This document shows, piece after piece, positions 25,269-33,435 of a stretch of DNA of 64,000 nucleotides. The DNA comes from Streptomyces adelaidensis (lineage in GTDB: Bacteria; Actinomycetota; Actinomycetes; Streptomycetales; Streptomycetaceae), in contig NZ_JAEMUX010000047.1 in the NCBI RefSeq assembly GCF_016598475.1, forward strand, positions 1-64,000, given 5' to 3'. Positions within the stretch are counted from its first letter, which is position 1; each line of letters begins with the position of its first letter. The notes under the pieces are model-generated. The model saw only the letters and a list, made by a program, of their open reading frames with translations. It did no database searches and had not been told where the DNA came from. Made by a program: the position numbers and the translations under genes.

Positions 25269-26644
25269 ACCACGCCCGCGCAGGCGTTGCTCACACTGGT
25301 CGTGAGGGTGGTCACGCCGCCCTCGGCCGTGTGGGAGACGAGGACGCTGCCGTCGACGACGCCGTCCTCGGTGAGGAGCTGGGTGGTCGCGGAGTTGGTG
25401 CCGTCGGTGGTGGTGCCGCCGGTCTCCTCCTCCGTGGGGGTCGGGTCCGCGGTCGGGTCCGTGCCGCCGTTGCCGCCGCCGTCGGTCGTACCGCCGGTGG
25501 AAGTGGTGGGGCAGGTCTCGGACGGCACCCAGGCGAACCGCACCTCGTACGCGGCTCCCGGCGCCAGCAGCAGCTGGGCGGGGGAAAGCGACGGGTCGGG
25601 CAGTCCGGCGGCGGCGTCACCGGCGACATGGTTCACCACGGTGATCTTCGCGGCGTCCGCTGCGCCCTGCGGGGTGGTGCTCACGGCGCCCGCGCCGGCG
25701 ACCGTACAGCTGCTGCCGGAGATGTTGGAGACGCGGAAGCTGCCGTAGACGGCGCCGCCGGAGTCCGGGGAGCCCGCGGCGGCGCTGCCGCCGAGCTGGG
25801 CGCCCGTGCAGGCGGGCGCGGCCGCGGACTCGGGCGTCGGCTCGGCGCCGCCCGTGGACCCGTTGCCCTCACCCTTGTCCTGGTCGCCCTTGTCCTTGCC
25901 GCTGTCCTTGCCGGCGTCCTGGGAGCCGCCGGAGGAACCCCCCGACGAACCGCCCCCTCCGGTCTGCCCCTTGGACTGGCCCGCGGACCCCTGGGTCTGC
26001 GAGCCGTTGCCGACGGCGGAGGGGTTGATCTCGGAGCCGGTGGAGTTGGAGACGTGGACGAGGGCCGGGATCGCCGTGCCGATGAAGAGCGCGGCGGCCG
26101 CCATACCGACGACGGCCTGACGCTTGCGCGCCCGCCGGGCCGGCACCGCTCGCCGCAGGTGTTCCAGGGTGCCGTCCGTGGGCTCCATGTCCGACACCGC
26201 GTGATGCAGCAGATTGCGCAGCACCAGCTCGTCCGAGTCGAACCCGCCCAGGTCCGGGGCGGGGACCTGGTGCGCCGGCTCGGCCGCATCGGCCATGTCC
26301 GTACGGGAGACGTCCGTACGCGAGACGTCCGTACGCGAGACGTCCGTATCCGACTGGTCTGGGCTCAGGTCGTCCGGAGCGTCCGGAGCGCGGCCTTCGA
26401 GACCCTGGCCCTTGGGTGTGGGGCCTTGTTCTTCGGGGCCGTGATTCACAGTTCCGTTCCCAGCGTGCGATTGCGTTTCGTCGTGCTCGTCGAGCCCGCG
26501 CCCCCCGGCGCGCCCGTCCCGCTCGCGCTCCTCGGCGCGTTCCTCGGCGCGTTCCTCGTCGTCCCGGCGTCCCCAGGAGGCACGCCTCCGGGCGTCGAGC
26601 TCGTCGTGCCTGTCGGGCCCGTCGTCCCTGCCGTGCGCGCTCAT
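25238..26644 (-). CDS. Membrane protein coupled to a SigE-family sigma factor
   Basis: A 468-aa protein: about 170 charged cytoplasmic residues containing a repeated Asp-Val-Ser-Arg-Thr unit, one membrane helix (RQAVVGMAAAALFIGTAIPAL), a long Gly/Ser/Asp/Lys-rich spacer, and an extracellular domain with paired cysteines (PACTGAQLGG, GSSCTVAGAG, ETCPTT, NACAGVVY). The architecture suits an anti-sigma or surface sensor. Its ATG overlaps the sigma gene stop by 4 nt. No known anti-sigma domain is recognised, so regulation of the sigma factor is inferred from coupling. Confidence 0.78.
   Translation of the reverse strand: MSAHGRDDGPDRHDELDARRRASWGRRDDEERAEERAEERERDGRAGGRGLDEHDETQSHAGNGTVNHGPEEQGPTPKGQGLEGRAPDAPDDLSPDQSDTDVSRTDVSRTDVSRTDMADAAEPAHQVPAPDLGGFDSDELVLRNLLHHAVSDMEPTDGTLEHLRRAVPARRARKRQAVVGMAAAALFIGTAIPALVHVSNSTGSEINPSAVGNGSQTQGSAGQSKGQTGGGGSSGGSSGGSQDAGKDSGKDKGDQDKGEGNGSTGGAEPTPESAAAPACTGAQLGGSAAAGSPDSGGAVYGSFRVSNISGSSCTVAGAGAVSTTPQGAADAAKITVVNHVAGDAAAGLPDPSLSPAQLLLAPGAAYEVRFAWVPSETCPTTSTGGTTDGGGNGGTDPTADPTPTEEETGGTTTDGTNSATTQLLTEDGVVDGSVLVSHTAEGGVTTLTTSVSNACAGVVYRTGLVAVS
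26297..26348. repeat. 15-bp tandem repeat inside the membrane-protein gene
   Basis: About three copies of GTCCGTACGCGAGAC (26297-26341, first copy with one change) plus a partial copy encode the repeated DVSRT peptide. In-frame copy-number change would lengthen or shorten the cytoplasmic arm without a frameshift. Confidence 0.85.
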
Positions 26645-27318
26645 GCCGACGCCTCCATGGCGACGCGCAGTGCCGCGATGCCCCGGGAGCCGTACGCCTT
26701 GACCGAGCCCAGCGATATGCCGAGCGTCTCGGCGACCTGGGCCTCGGTCATGTCGGCGAAGTAGCGCAGCACGAGGACCTCGCGCTGACGGCGCTGGAGA
26801 CCCTTCATCGACTTGATGAGGGCGTCGCGCTCCAACTGGTCGTACGCGCCCTCCTCCGCGCTCGCCATGTCGGGCATCGGCTTCGACAGAAGCTTCAGGC
26901 CGAGGATGCGGCGGCGCAGGGCGGAGCGCGAGAGGTTCACGACCGTCTGGCGCAGATAGGCGAGCGTCTTCTCCGGGTCGCGGACGCGCTTGCGGGCCGA
27001 GTGCACGCGGATGAAGGCCTCCTGGACGACGTCCTCGCAGGAGGCGGTGTCGTCGAGGAGGAGGGCCGCGAGGCCCAGAAGCGAACGGTAGTGAGCGCGA
27101 TAGGTCTCGGTCAGATGGTCGACCGTCGTGCCGGAGGCCGGCACCGTGGACGTGTCGTCCGCGCCGTCGCGCTGATTGGGTATGCGGGTCGGCCGCGCCG
27201 CGGGCATCGGCGCGATCACCGGCATGCCGCCGGGCGAACCTGGCATACGGGGACGGCGGGGTGGACGAAGGGCGGTGCCCCTCGTCTGTACCGCGGTGAA
27301 ATCCAGAACCTCTGCCAC
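26641..27318 (-). CDS. SigE-family (SACCP-type) ECF sigma factor
   Basis: A 225-aa sigma factor with a Pro-rich N-terminal extension of about 65 residues. Region 2 reads YRAHYRSLLGLAALLLDDTASCEDVVQEAFIRVHS and region 4 LQRRQREVLVLRYFADMTEAQVAETLGISLGSVKAYGSRGIAAL. It starts at GTG 27318 and is translationally coupled to the following membrane-protein gene. It lies downstream of asd on the same strand, separated by 575 bp. Confidence 0.92.
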   Translation of the reverse strand: MAEVLDFTAVQTRGTALRPPRRPRMPGSPGGMPVIAPMPAARPTRIPNQRDGADDTSTVPASGTTVDHLTETYRAHYRSLLGLAALLLDDTASCEDVVQEAFIRVHSARKRVRDPEKTLAYLRQTVVNLSRSALRRRILGLKLLSKPMPDMASAEEGAYDQLERDALIKSMKGLQRRQREVLVLRYFADMTEAQVAETLGISLGSVKAYGSRGIAALRVAMEASA

Positions 27319-27572
27319 GCCTGTTGGACCCGCGTCCCCCCCTCGGGGTTGTACGCGACAGGCATCACTTTTGCGTCAGACCGCACGCGTGTCCGTATGG
27401 CAGCTGCGCCCGCCGGTTCGGCGGACATGCCGGGCGGCACGCTCCGCGCCCCCGTCTGCACGACCCACCGAACACCGGACAGTGCGTCGAACGCCTTCAT
27501 GCGTACCAGCTCTTCCCCTGTGCCCGAGTGTGCGACGCCCAGCCCCGCCGAAGGGCGCCCGTTAAAGACGCT

Positions 27573-27604
27573 CCCCGTCCTCCGCTCGGTTGCGGACGAC
27601 GGGG
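27573..27604 (-). terminator. Terminator after asd; surrounding gene-free stretch
   Basis: CCCCGTC-C-TCCGC pairs with GCGGA-C-GACGGGG around a 6-nt loop; on the minus strand it is followed by AGCGTCTTTAACG. The rest of 27319-27893 (575 bp) holds no convincing gene and must include the promoter of the sigma-factor gene. Confidence 0.6.
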
Positions 27605-27893
27605 GGAAAAATCCGCGATCACCGGGAGGCCTGAATCAACCCGGAGATCTGGCGGCCGTCCGGCCGGAAATACTCCGTCCGCCGGACCGCCGACTCGAAG
27701 AACTTACACGCCGCCACCGACAACGGCCGACGCCAGCGAGCCGCGATCTACGCGCGGCAACAGCCGTTCTACGCACGGCGACACGCCGTCCGCAATCGGA
27801 ACCGGCGCACAGTGCACCGAAAGGCGACGGACAGTGCGCTCTCAGGCAAGCGCCGGTGCCCTCATGGGCAGAGAGCCCTCGGGACGGCGAGCC

Positions 27894-28976
27894 CTACGCC
27901 GTCCGCGGATTACGCTCCGCCGCCACCAGCTCCGCGATCTGCGCCGTGTTCAGGGCGGAGCCCTTGCGCAGGTTGTCGCCGCAGACGAAGAGTTCGAGGG
28001 CGGTCGGGTCGTCCAGGGCCCGGCGGAGGCGGCCCACCCAGGTCGGGTCGGTGCCCACCACATCGGCGGGGGTGGGGAACTCCCCCGCGCCCGGGTCGTC
28101 GTAGAGCACGACGCCTGGGGCGGTGGCGAGGATCTCGCGCGCCTTGGCGACGGTGACCTCGCTCTCGAAGCGGGCGTGGAGGGTGAGGGAGTGCGCGGTG
28201 ACGACGGGGACCCGGACGCAGGTCACGGCGACCGGCAGTTTCGGCAGCCCGAGGATCTTGCGGGACTCGTCCCGCACCTGCATCTCCTCCGACGACCAGC
28301 CGTCCGCGCGTGGCGACCCGGCCCACGGCACCACGTTCAGCGCGACCGGCTCCGGGAACGGCCCGGTGTTGTCGCCCACGGCCCGCCGTACGTCACCGGG
28401 GTTGGTCCCCAGCTCCGTACCGGCGACGAGGGCGATCTGCTGCCGCAGGGTCCGCACCCCGGCCCGTCCCGCACCGCTGACTGCCTGGTACGAGGAGGCC
28501 ACCAGCCCGCGCAGGCCGTACTCGGCGTGCAGCGCGCCGAGCGCCACGATCATCGAGAGGGTCGTGCAGTGGGGGTTGGCGATGATGCCGCGCGGCCGCA
28601 CCCTGGCGGCGTGCGGATTGACCTCGGGGACGACGAGGGGCACCTCCGGGTCCATCCGGAAGGCGCCCGAGTTGTCCACCACGACCGCACCCTTGGCCGC
28701 CGCGATCGGCGCCCAGTGCTCCGCCACCTCGTCCGGTACGTCGAACATGGCGACGTCGACCCCGTCGAAGGCCTCCTCCGACAGGGCCACCACCTCGACC
28801 TCCTCCCCGCGCACGGCCAGCTTGCGGCCGGCTGAGCGGGGGGAGGCGATCAGCCTGATCTCGCCCCAGATGTCCGCGCGGTGGGACAGGATCTGGCGCA
28901 TGACCGTGCCGACGGCCCCGGTCGCACCCACGACCGCGAGCGTCGGCCTGCCGGACCGCCCGGCGTCGGCGGCCAT
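27894..28976 (-). CDS. asd: Aspartate-semialdehyde dehydrogenase
   Basis: A 360-aa NADPH-dependent enzyme that reduces aspartyl phosphate to the semialdehyde, for lysine, diaminopimelate, threonine and methionine. The NADP loop VVGATGAVGTVM, the catalytic cysteine in NPHCTTLSM and the histidine in VPVVTAHSLTLHA are present. It is the second gene of the ask-asd operon, 49 bp after ask, the arrangement usual in actinobacteria. Confidence 0.97.
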   Translation of the reverse strand: MAADAGRSGRPTLAVVGATGAVGTVMRQILSHRADIWGEIRLIASPRSAGRKLAVRGEEVEVVALSEEAFDGVDVAMFDVPDEVAEHWAPIAAAKGAVVVDNSGAFRMDPEVPLVVPEVNPHAARVRPRGIIANPHCTTLSMIVALGALHAEYGLRGLVASSYQAVSGAGRAGVRTLRQQIALVAGTELGTNPGDVRRAVGDNTGPFPEPVALNVVPWAGSPRADGWSSEEMQVRDESRKILGLPKLPVAVTCVRVPVVTAHSLTLHARFESEVTVAKAREILATAPGVVLYDDPGAGEFPTPADVVGTDPTWVGRLRRALDDPTALELFVCGDNLRKGSALNTAQIAELVAAERNPRTA

Positions 28977-29025
28977 CAGCCGACCGAGGTCTCCGCCGGA
29001 ACAAACGGGCGGGTGGAGCGGACGC

Positions 29026-30306
29026 TCATCGTCCGGTGCCTCCGTAGACGACGGCCTCGTCGCTGTCGGAGTCGAGCCCGAAGGCGGAGTGCACGGCGCG
29101 CACGGCCTCCGGCACGTCGTCGGCGCGGGTGACCACCGAGATACGGATCTCGGAGGTCGAGATCAGCTCGATGTTGACCCCGGCGTCGCTGAGCGCTTCG
29201 AAGAAGGAGGCGGTGACCCCCGGGTTGGTCTTCATCCCGGCGCCGACCAGGGAGATCTTGCCGATCTGGTCGTCGTAGCGCAGCGAGTCGAAGCCGATGC
29301 CGTCCTTGTTCTTCTCCAGGGCGTCGATCGCCTTGCGGCCCTCCGTCTTCGGGAGGGTGAAGGAGATGTCCGTCAGGCCGGTCGTCACGGCGGAGACGTT
29401 CTGCACCACCATGTCGATGTTGACCTCGGCGTCGGCGATGGCGCGGAAGATCGCGGCGGCCTCGCCCGGCTTGTCGGGCACCCCGACGACCGTGACCTTG
29501 GCCTCGGAGACGTCGTGGGCGACTCCGGAGATGATGGCGTGCTCCACCTTGTGGTCCCCTTGCGACTCAGGCTTCTCGTTGCTGACCCAGGTGCCCGGCA
29601 GTCCGGAGAAGGACGAGCGGACGTGGATCGGGATGTTGTAGCGGCGGGCGTACTCGACACAGCGGTGGAGCAGCACCTTCGAACCGGACGCCGCCAGTTC
29701 GAGCATGTCCTCGGAGGCGATCCAGTCGATCTTCCGTGCCTTCTTCACGACCCGCGGGTCGGCGGTGAAGACGCCGTCGACGTCGGTGTAGATCTCACAG
29801 ACCTCGGCGTCCAGCGCGGCGGCCAGCGCGACGGCGGTCGTGTCCGACCCGCCGCGGCCCAGCGTGGTGATGTCCTTCTTGTCCTGGCTGACGCCCTGGA
29901 AGCCGGCGACGATCGCGATGTTGCCCTCGTCGAGCGCGGTGCGGATCCGGCCGGGCGTGACGTCGATGATCCGGGCTTTGTTGTGGACCGAGTCGGTGAT
30001 GACGCCTGCCTGGCTGCCGGTGAACGACTGGGCCTCGTGGCCCAGGTTTTTGATCGCCATGGCCAGCAGAGCCATGGAGATACGCTCTCCGGCGGTCAGC
30101 AGCATGTCGAACTCACGTCCGGCAGGCATGGGTGACACCTGCTCGGCGAGATCGATCAGCTCGTCCGTCGTGTCGCCCATCGCGGAAACGACGACGACCA
30201 CCTGGTGGCCGTTCTTCTTCGCTTCCACGATCCGCTTGGCGACGCGCTTGATGCCCTCGGCATCGGCTACGGAGGAGCCTCCGTACTTCTGCACGACAAG
30301 GCCCAC
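29026..30306 (-). CDS. ask: Aspartate kinase (alpha chain, with internal beta start)
   Basis: A 426-aa aspartokinase, the first step of the aspartate amino-acid pathway. The kinase domain begins VQKYGGSSVADAEGIKRVA, with LGRGGSDTTAVALAAAL for substrate and nucleotide binding. Two ACT domains follow (AKVTVVGVPDKPGEAAAIF, ISLVGAGMKTNPGVTASFF), which sense lysine and threonine in relatives. GTG 30306 has GAGGAG upstream. Actinobacterial aspartokinases are often alpha2beta2, the beta chain coming from an internal start; a fitting site exists here (GTG 29547). Confidence 0.97.
   Translation of the reverse strand: MGLVVQKYGGSSVADAEGIKRVAKRIVEAKKNGHQVVVVVSAMGDTTDELIDLAEQVSPMPAGREFDMLLTAGERISMALLAMAIKNLGHEAQSFTGSQAGVITDSVHNKARIIDVTPGRIRTALDEGNIAIVAGFQGVSQDKKDITTLGRGGSDTTAVALAAALDAEVCEIYTDVDGVFTADPRVVKKARKIDWIASEDMLELAASGSKVLLHRCVEYARRYNIPIHVRSSFSGLPGTWVSNEKPESQGDHKVEHAIISGVAHDVSEAKVTVVGVPDKPGEAAAIFRAIADAEVNIDMVVQNVSAVTTGLTDISFTLPKTEGRKAIDALEKNKDGIGFDSLRYDDQIGKISLVGAGMKTNPGVTASFFEALSDAGVNIELISTSEIRISVVTRADDVPEAVRAVHSAFGLDSDSDEAVVYGGTGR
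29545..29561 (-). promoter_or_regulatory. Internal ribosome site and GTG start for the aspartokinase beta subunit
   Basis: On the minus strand AAGGGG (29561-29556) is spaced 8 nt from an in-frame GTG (29547-29545) at codon 254, giving a 173-aa product that begins VEHAIISGVAHDVSEAKVTV, where the Corynebacterium beta chain begins. It contains both ACT domains. Confidence 0.7.
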
Positions 30307-30618
30307 GTGCGCTCCTCGCTCGGTTCAGTCCCTATCCGCACATACACACGTACTGCGGTCGGCTCAGTTTAACGAGCGGCCGAATATCCCTGCCCCGGTA
30401 CCGCATGGTGAGATGTCCCGCCCACCCTTTGATCGCCTGGGCTTTCTCCGGACGTCCCCCGGATTTCCCCCGGCTTCTCGCCCGGACCTTCGACCGCTCC
30501 GGGAACGTCTCTGCCCAGGTCGGGGCCGAACAGTCGACGCGAAGGGGTAAAAGTGCCTGGAGTCACATCCCGGTCCCGCCCACGCGTTTCTGGTGTCGGC
30601 GGAAGCGCAACTTTCAAG

Positions 30619-30624
30619 TACTAA
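30619..30624 (+). promoter_or_regulatory. Candidate -10 for a leaderless two-component transcript
   Basis: TACTAA ends 9 nt before the GTG at 30634 and no Shine-Dalgarno is present, a layout that suits a transcript starting at the start codon. The -35 is weak. The rest of 30307-30633 (327 bp) is the divergent control region with ask; nothing else was recognised in it. Confidence 0.35.
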
Positions 30625-30633
30625 CGTCGGTGC

Positions 30634-31368
30634 GTGCGCGTACTTCTGGTGGAAGACGACGAGCCGGTCGCCGAGTCGCTCCGGCGCGGACTCCTGCGAT
30701 ACGGCTTCGAGGTGGAGTGGGTGTCCACGGGCGGGGCGGCGCTGTCGTACGAGGAACCGTACGACGTCGTGCTCCTCGACCTGGGTCTGCCCGACACCGA
30801 CGGCCTCGACGTCTGCAAGGCGCTCCGAGGCCGCAGCGATGTGCCGATCATCGTGATCAGCGCGCGCAGCGACGAGACGGACCGCGTGGTCGGCCTCGAA
30901 CTCGGCGCCGACGACTACGTCTCCAAGCCGTTCGGCGTGCGCGAGGTGGCCCGGATAAGGGCCGTCATGCGCCGCATGCAGCCCCGCGCCGCCGACGCGC
31001 CCCCGGCCGGCCCCGACCGCTACGGCCCCCGCCTCACCGTCGACCGCAAGGCCGCGCGCGTCCACCTCGACGGTACGGAGGTGGGGCTCGCCCCCAAGGA
31101 GTACGACCGCCTCTCCTTCCTCACCGAGGAGCCGGGCGCCCTGATGTCGCGCGAGCAGATCATGGAGGCGGTCTGGGACGCGAACTGGTTCGGGCCGACC
31201 AAGACGCTCGATGTGCACGTGGCGGCGCTGCGGCGGAAGCTGGCGGGGGCGATCACGATCGAGGCGGTGCGGGGGGGGGTGGGCTTCCGGCTCATCGTCG
31301 ATGAGGGCGAGAGCGGTAGCGGTAGCCGTAGCGGCGGCATCGGCGGGAGTGGCGGCGGCGTCTCATGA
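30634..31368 (+). CDS. OmpR/PhoB-type response regulator
   Basis: A 244-aa regulator. The receiver domain carries the acidic pair EDD (8-10), phosphoacceptor Asp49 in VVLLDLGLPD and Lys98 in DDYVSKPFG. The C-terminal winged HTH reads GLAPKEYDRLSFLTEEPGAL...TLDVHVAALRRKL, followed by a Gly/Ser tail. Its stop overlaps the kinase ATG by 4 nt. Signal and targets are unknown. Confidence 0.95.
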   Translation: MRVLLVEDDEPVAESLRRGLLRYGFEVEWVSTGGAALSYEEPYDVVLLDLGLPDTDGLDVCKALRGRSDVPIIVISARSDETDRVVGLELGADDYVSKPFGVREVARIRAVMRRMQPRAADAPPAGPDRYGPRLTVDRKAARVHLDGTEVGLAPKEYDRLSFLTEEPGALMSREQIMEAVWDANWFGPTKTLDVHVAALRRKLAGAITIEAVRGGVGFRLIVDEGESGSGSRSGGIGGSGGGVS

Positions 31369-32744
31369 TCCGTCAGCTCATCCGCAGCTACGTACTCCTC
31401 GTGGCTGTGGCCATCGCCCTGTTCACCGTGCCGGTGGCCTTCACGCTCACCGATCAGTTGCGGGGCGACACCGAGCACTCCGTCGAGCGCGAGGCCGAGA
31501 CGATGGCCCGGTTGCTCGGTACCGGAGGCAGCGCCTCCTGCCAGGCCCTGGGGCAGATGGCCAAGGCGTACCCCGAGACGGTCGAGGTGACAGCCACCAA
31601 CGGGTGCGCCCCGAAGGGCCTGCGCGCACCGGCCCGCGACACCGCGCTGACCACGGCCCTGGAGAACGGCGAGCCCACCACCGACTGGGGCTCCGACTTC
31701 ATCTGGGGCAAGAACCTGGTGATCACGGTCCCCGCCCATGAGCGCACGGCGGACGGGAAGATCGACGAGGACAAGGTCGTCGGCGCCGTACGCGTCGTGT
31801 TCGCGACCGACGAACTCACCGACCGGCTCTGGCAGATCTGGGGTTTCCGGGCGGCGCTCGCCGCGCTCGTCCTGTCCGCCGCCGCGTTCATCGGTGTCTT
31901 CGCCGCCCGGCGCCTGACTGCTCCGCTGCGCCAGCTCAACGAGATGGCGAGCAAGATGAGCGACGGCGACCTGACGGCCCGTTCCCCGATCACGGGCCCC
32001 CAGGAGACCCAGACCCTGGCGCGCACGCTCAACCAGGCGGGCGAGCGCCTCGACACGCTGATCGCCTCGCAGCGCATCTTCGTCGCGGACGCCTCGCACC
32101 AACTGCGTACGCCCCTCACCGCTCTGCGGCTGTCCCTGGACAACATCGCGGACGGTACGGACGACGAGTTCGTACGGGAGGACGTGGAGCAGGCCACCGC
32201 CGAGGTGGTCCGGATGAGCCGCCTGGTCAACGGCCTGCTGGTGCTGGCGCGGGCCGAGGCGAAGGTGACGGCGGCGGAACCGCTGGCCCTTCGGGAGGTC
32301 ATTCAGGAACGTCTCGACGTGTGGAGACCGGCCGCCGACGAGCGCGGAGTCACCATCACGCTCAGGGGGAGTGCCGACGGCCGGCCGCTTGTGCTGGCCA
32401 GTCCCGGTCATCTGGACCAGGTCCTGGACAACGTGCTTTCGAACGCCCTGGAGGTCTCACCGGACGGTGCGACCATCACCGTTCTGGTGGAGGCCAGGGG
32501 CGATGTGGTGGTGCTTTCGGTGCTGGACGAGGGGCCCGGTATGTCGGACGCCGAGAAGTCCCGCGCCTTCGACCGCTTCTGGCGCGGCCAGGGCCTCACC
32601 GGGAAGTCCGGTTCCGGCCTCGGCCTCGCCGTCGTCAAGCAGCTCATCACCGACGACGGCGGGACCGTGGCCCTCAAGGACGCGCCCGGGGGCGGGTTGT
32701 GCGTCGCGCTCACGTTGCGGGCGGCGCGGCACGGGGGTGGCTGA
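31365..32744 (+). CDS. Sensor histidine kinase
   Basis: A 459-aa kinase with two membrane helices (about 8-28 and 161-180), a periplasmic sensing part with two cysteines (SASCQALG, TNGCAPKG) that could form a disulfide, HAMP, HisKA with the phosphorylated His245 in ADASHQLRTPL, and an ATPase domain with N box DNVLSNALE, G1 DEGPGM and G2 GSGLGLAV. It is the partner of the upstream regulator. Confidence 0.95.
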   Translation: MIRQLIRSYVLLVAVAIALFTVPVAFTLTDQLRGDTEHSVEREAETMARLLGTGGSASCQALGQMAKAYPETVEVTATNGCAPKGLRAPARDTALTTALENGEPTTDWGSDFIWGKNLVITVPAHERTADGKIDEDKVVGAVRVVFATDELTDRLWQIWGFRAALAALVLSAAAFIGVFAARRLTAPLRQLNEMASKMSDGDLTARSPITGPQETQTLARTLNQAGERLDTLIASQRIFVADASHQLRTPLTALRLSLDNIADGTDDEFVREDVEQATAEVVRMSRLVNGLLVLARAEAKVTAAEPLALREVIQERLDVWRPAADERGVTITLRGSADGRPLVLASPGHLDQVLDNVLSNALEVSPDGATITVLVEARGDVVVLSVLDEGPGMSDAEKSRAFDRFWRGQGLTGKSGSGLGLAVVKQLITDDGGTVALKDAPGGGLCVALTLRAARHGGG

Positions 32745-32769
32745 GCCGGGGGGTGGAGGGCTCAGCCAC
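32737..32769. terminator. Bidirectional terminator
   Basis: An 11-bp perfect stem GTGGCTGAGCC/GGCTCAGCCAC that begins in the kinase stop region and lies between convergent genes. Confidence 0.75.
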
Positions 32770-32790
32770 GGCCTGGGGTACGGCTGGTGA

Positions 32791-33291
32791 TCAGCCCTCG
32801 GGCATCGCGGAGGAGTGGTGGTTCACGATCTTCCACACGCCGTTCCGCTTCTCGTACTCGTACGTGTAGCGGGCCTTGACGACGCTCTTCTCGCCGGTCT
32901 TCTTGTCGGTGAGCGTGAACTGGTACGTGCCCGCGTCGATCGCCGAGTTGCTGTCCAGCACGTTGATGATCGTCTGGATCTTCTTGCCCTTGGGCTTGTT
33001 CTCCAGGAAGTGGTCGAAGTGGTCGACGATCCCGGCGCGGTCCGTGCGGACCTTGTTGGAGACAGTCGGCAGCAGCACCGCGTCCTTCGCGTACCGGTCC
33101 GCCACCTTCTTCGAGTCGCCGGTCTGCAGCGACTTGTTCCAGCCGTCGAAGAGCGCCGCGATCTCCTTCTTGGAGGGCTTCTTCGGGGCGGCCTCGGCGC
33201 CGGCCATGCTGACTCCGGCGGTCACCGTGCCGACGGTGACGAGGGCGGTGGCGGTGACGATGGCGGCGCGTATGCGGTTCTTGCGGGTCAT
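32791..33291 (-). CDS. Secreted NTF2-like protein (SgcJ/EcaC or CaMKII-association type)
   Basis: A 166-aa protein with a signal peptide (MTRKNRIRAAIVTATALVTV...GAEAAP) and an NTF2-like domain: KEIAALFDGWNKSLQTGDSKKVADRYAKDAVLL, DHFLENKPKGK, and the closing strand GVWKIVNHHSSAMPEG, the ending typical of the DUF4440/CaMKII-association group. It probably binds a ligand outside the cell. It converges on the two-component system and may be part of what that system monitors, but nothing proves it. Confidence 0.82.
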   Translation of the reverse strand: MTRKNRIRAAIVTATALVTVGTVTAGVSMAGAEAAPKKPSKKEIAALFDGWNKSLQTGDSKKVADRYAKDAVLLPTVSNKVRTDRAGIVDHFDHFLENKPKGKKIQTIINVLDSNSAIDAGTYQFTLTDKKTGEKSVVKARYTYEYEKRNGVWKIVNHHSSAMPEG

Positions 33292-33435
33292 CGCGATCTC
33301 CAGTGCGAAGTGGGGTGTTACTGCCTCCGCTTCTTGTGCGGTGGAAGCGACTCAAGATTCGCGTGACGCCGGTTAGGGGCTGTGCAGTGGACGTACAGGC
33401 CCGGGGCAACGTTCGTACAAGGTGTTCCGGAGGGG

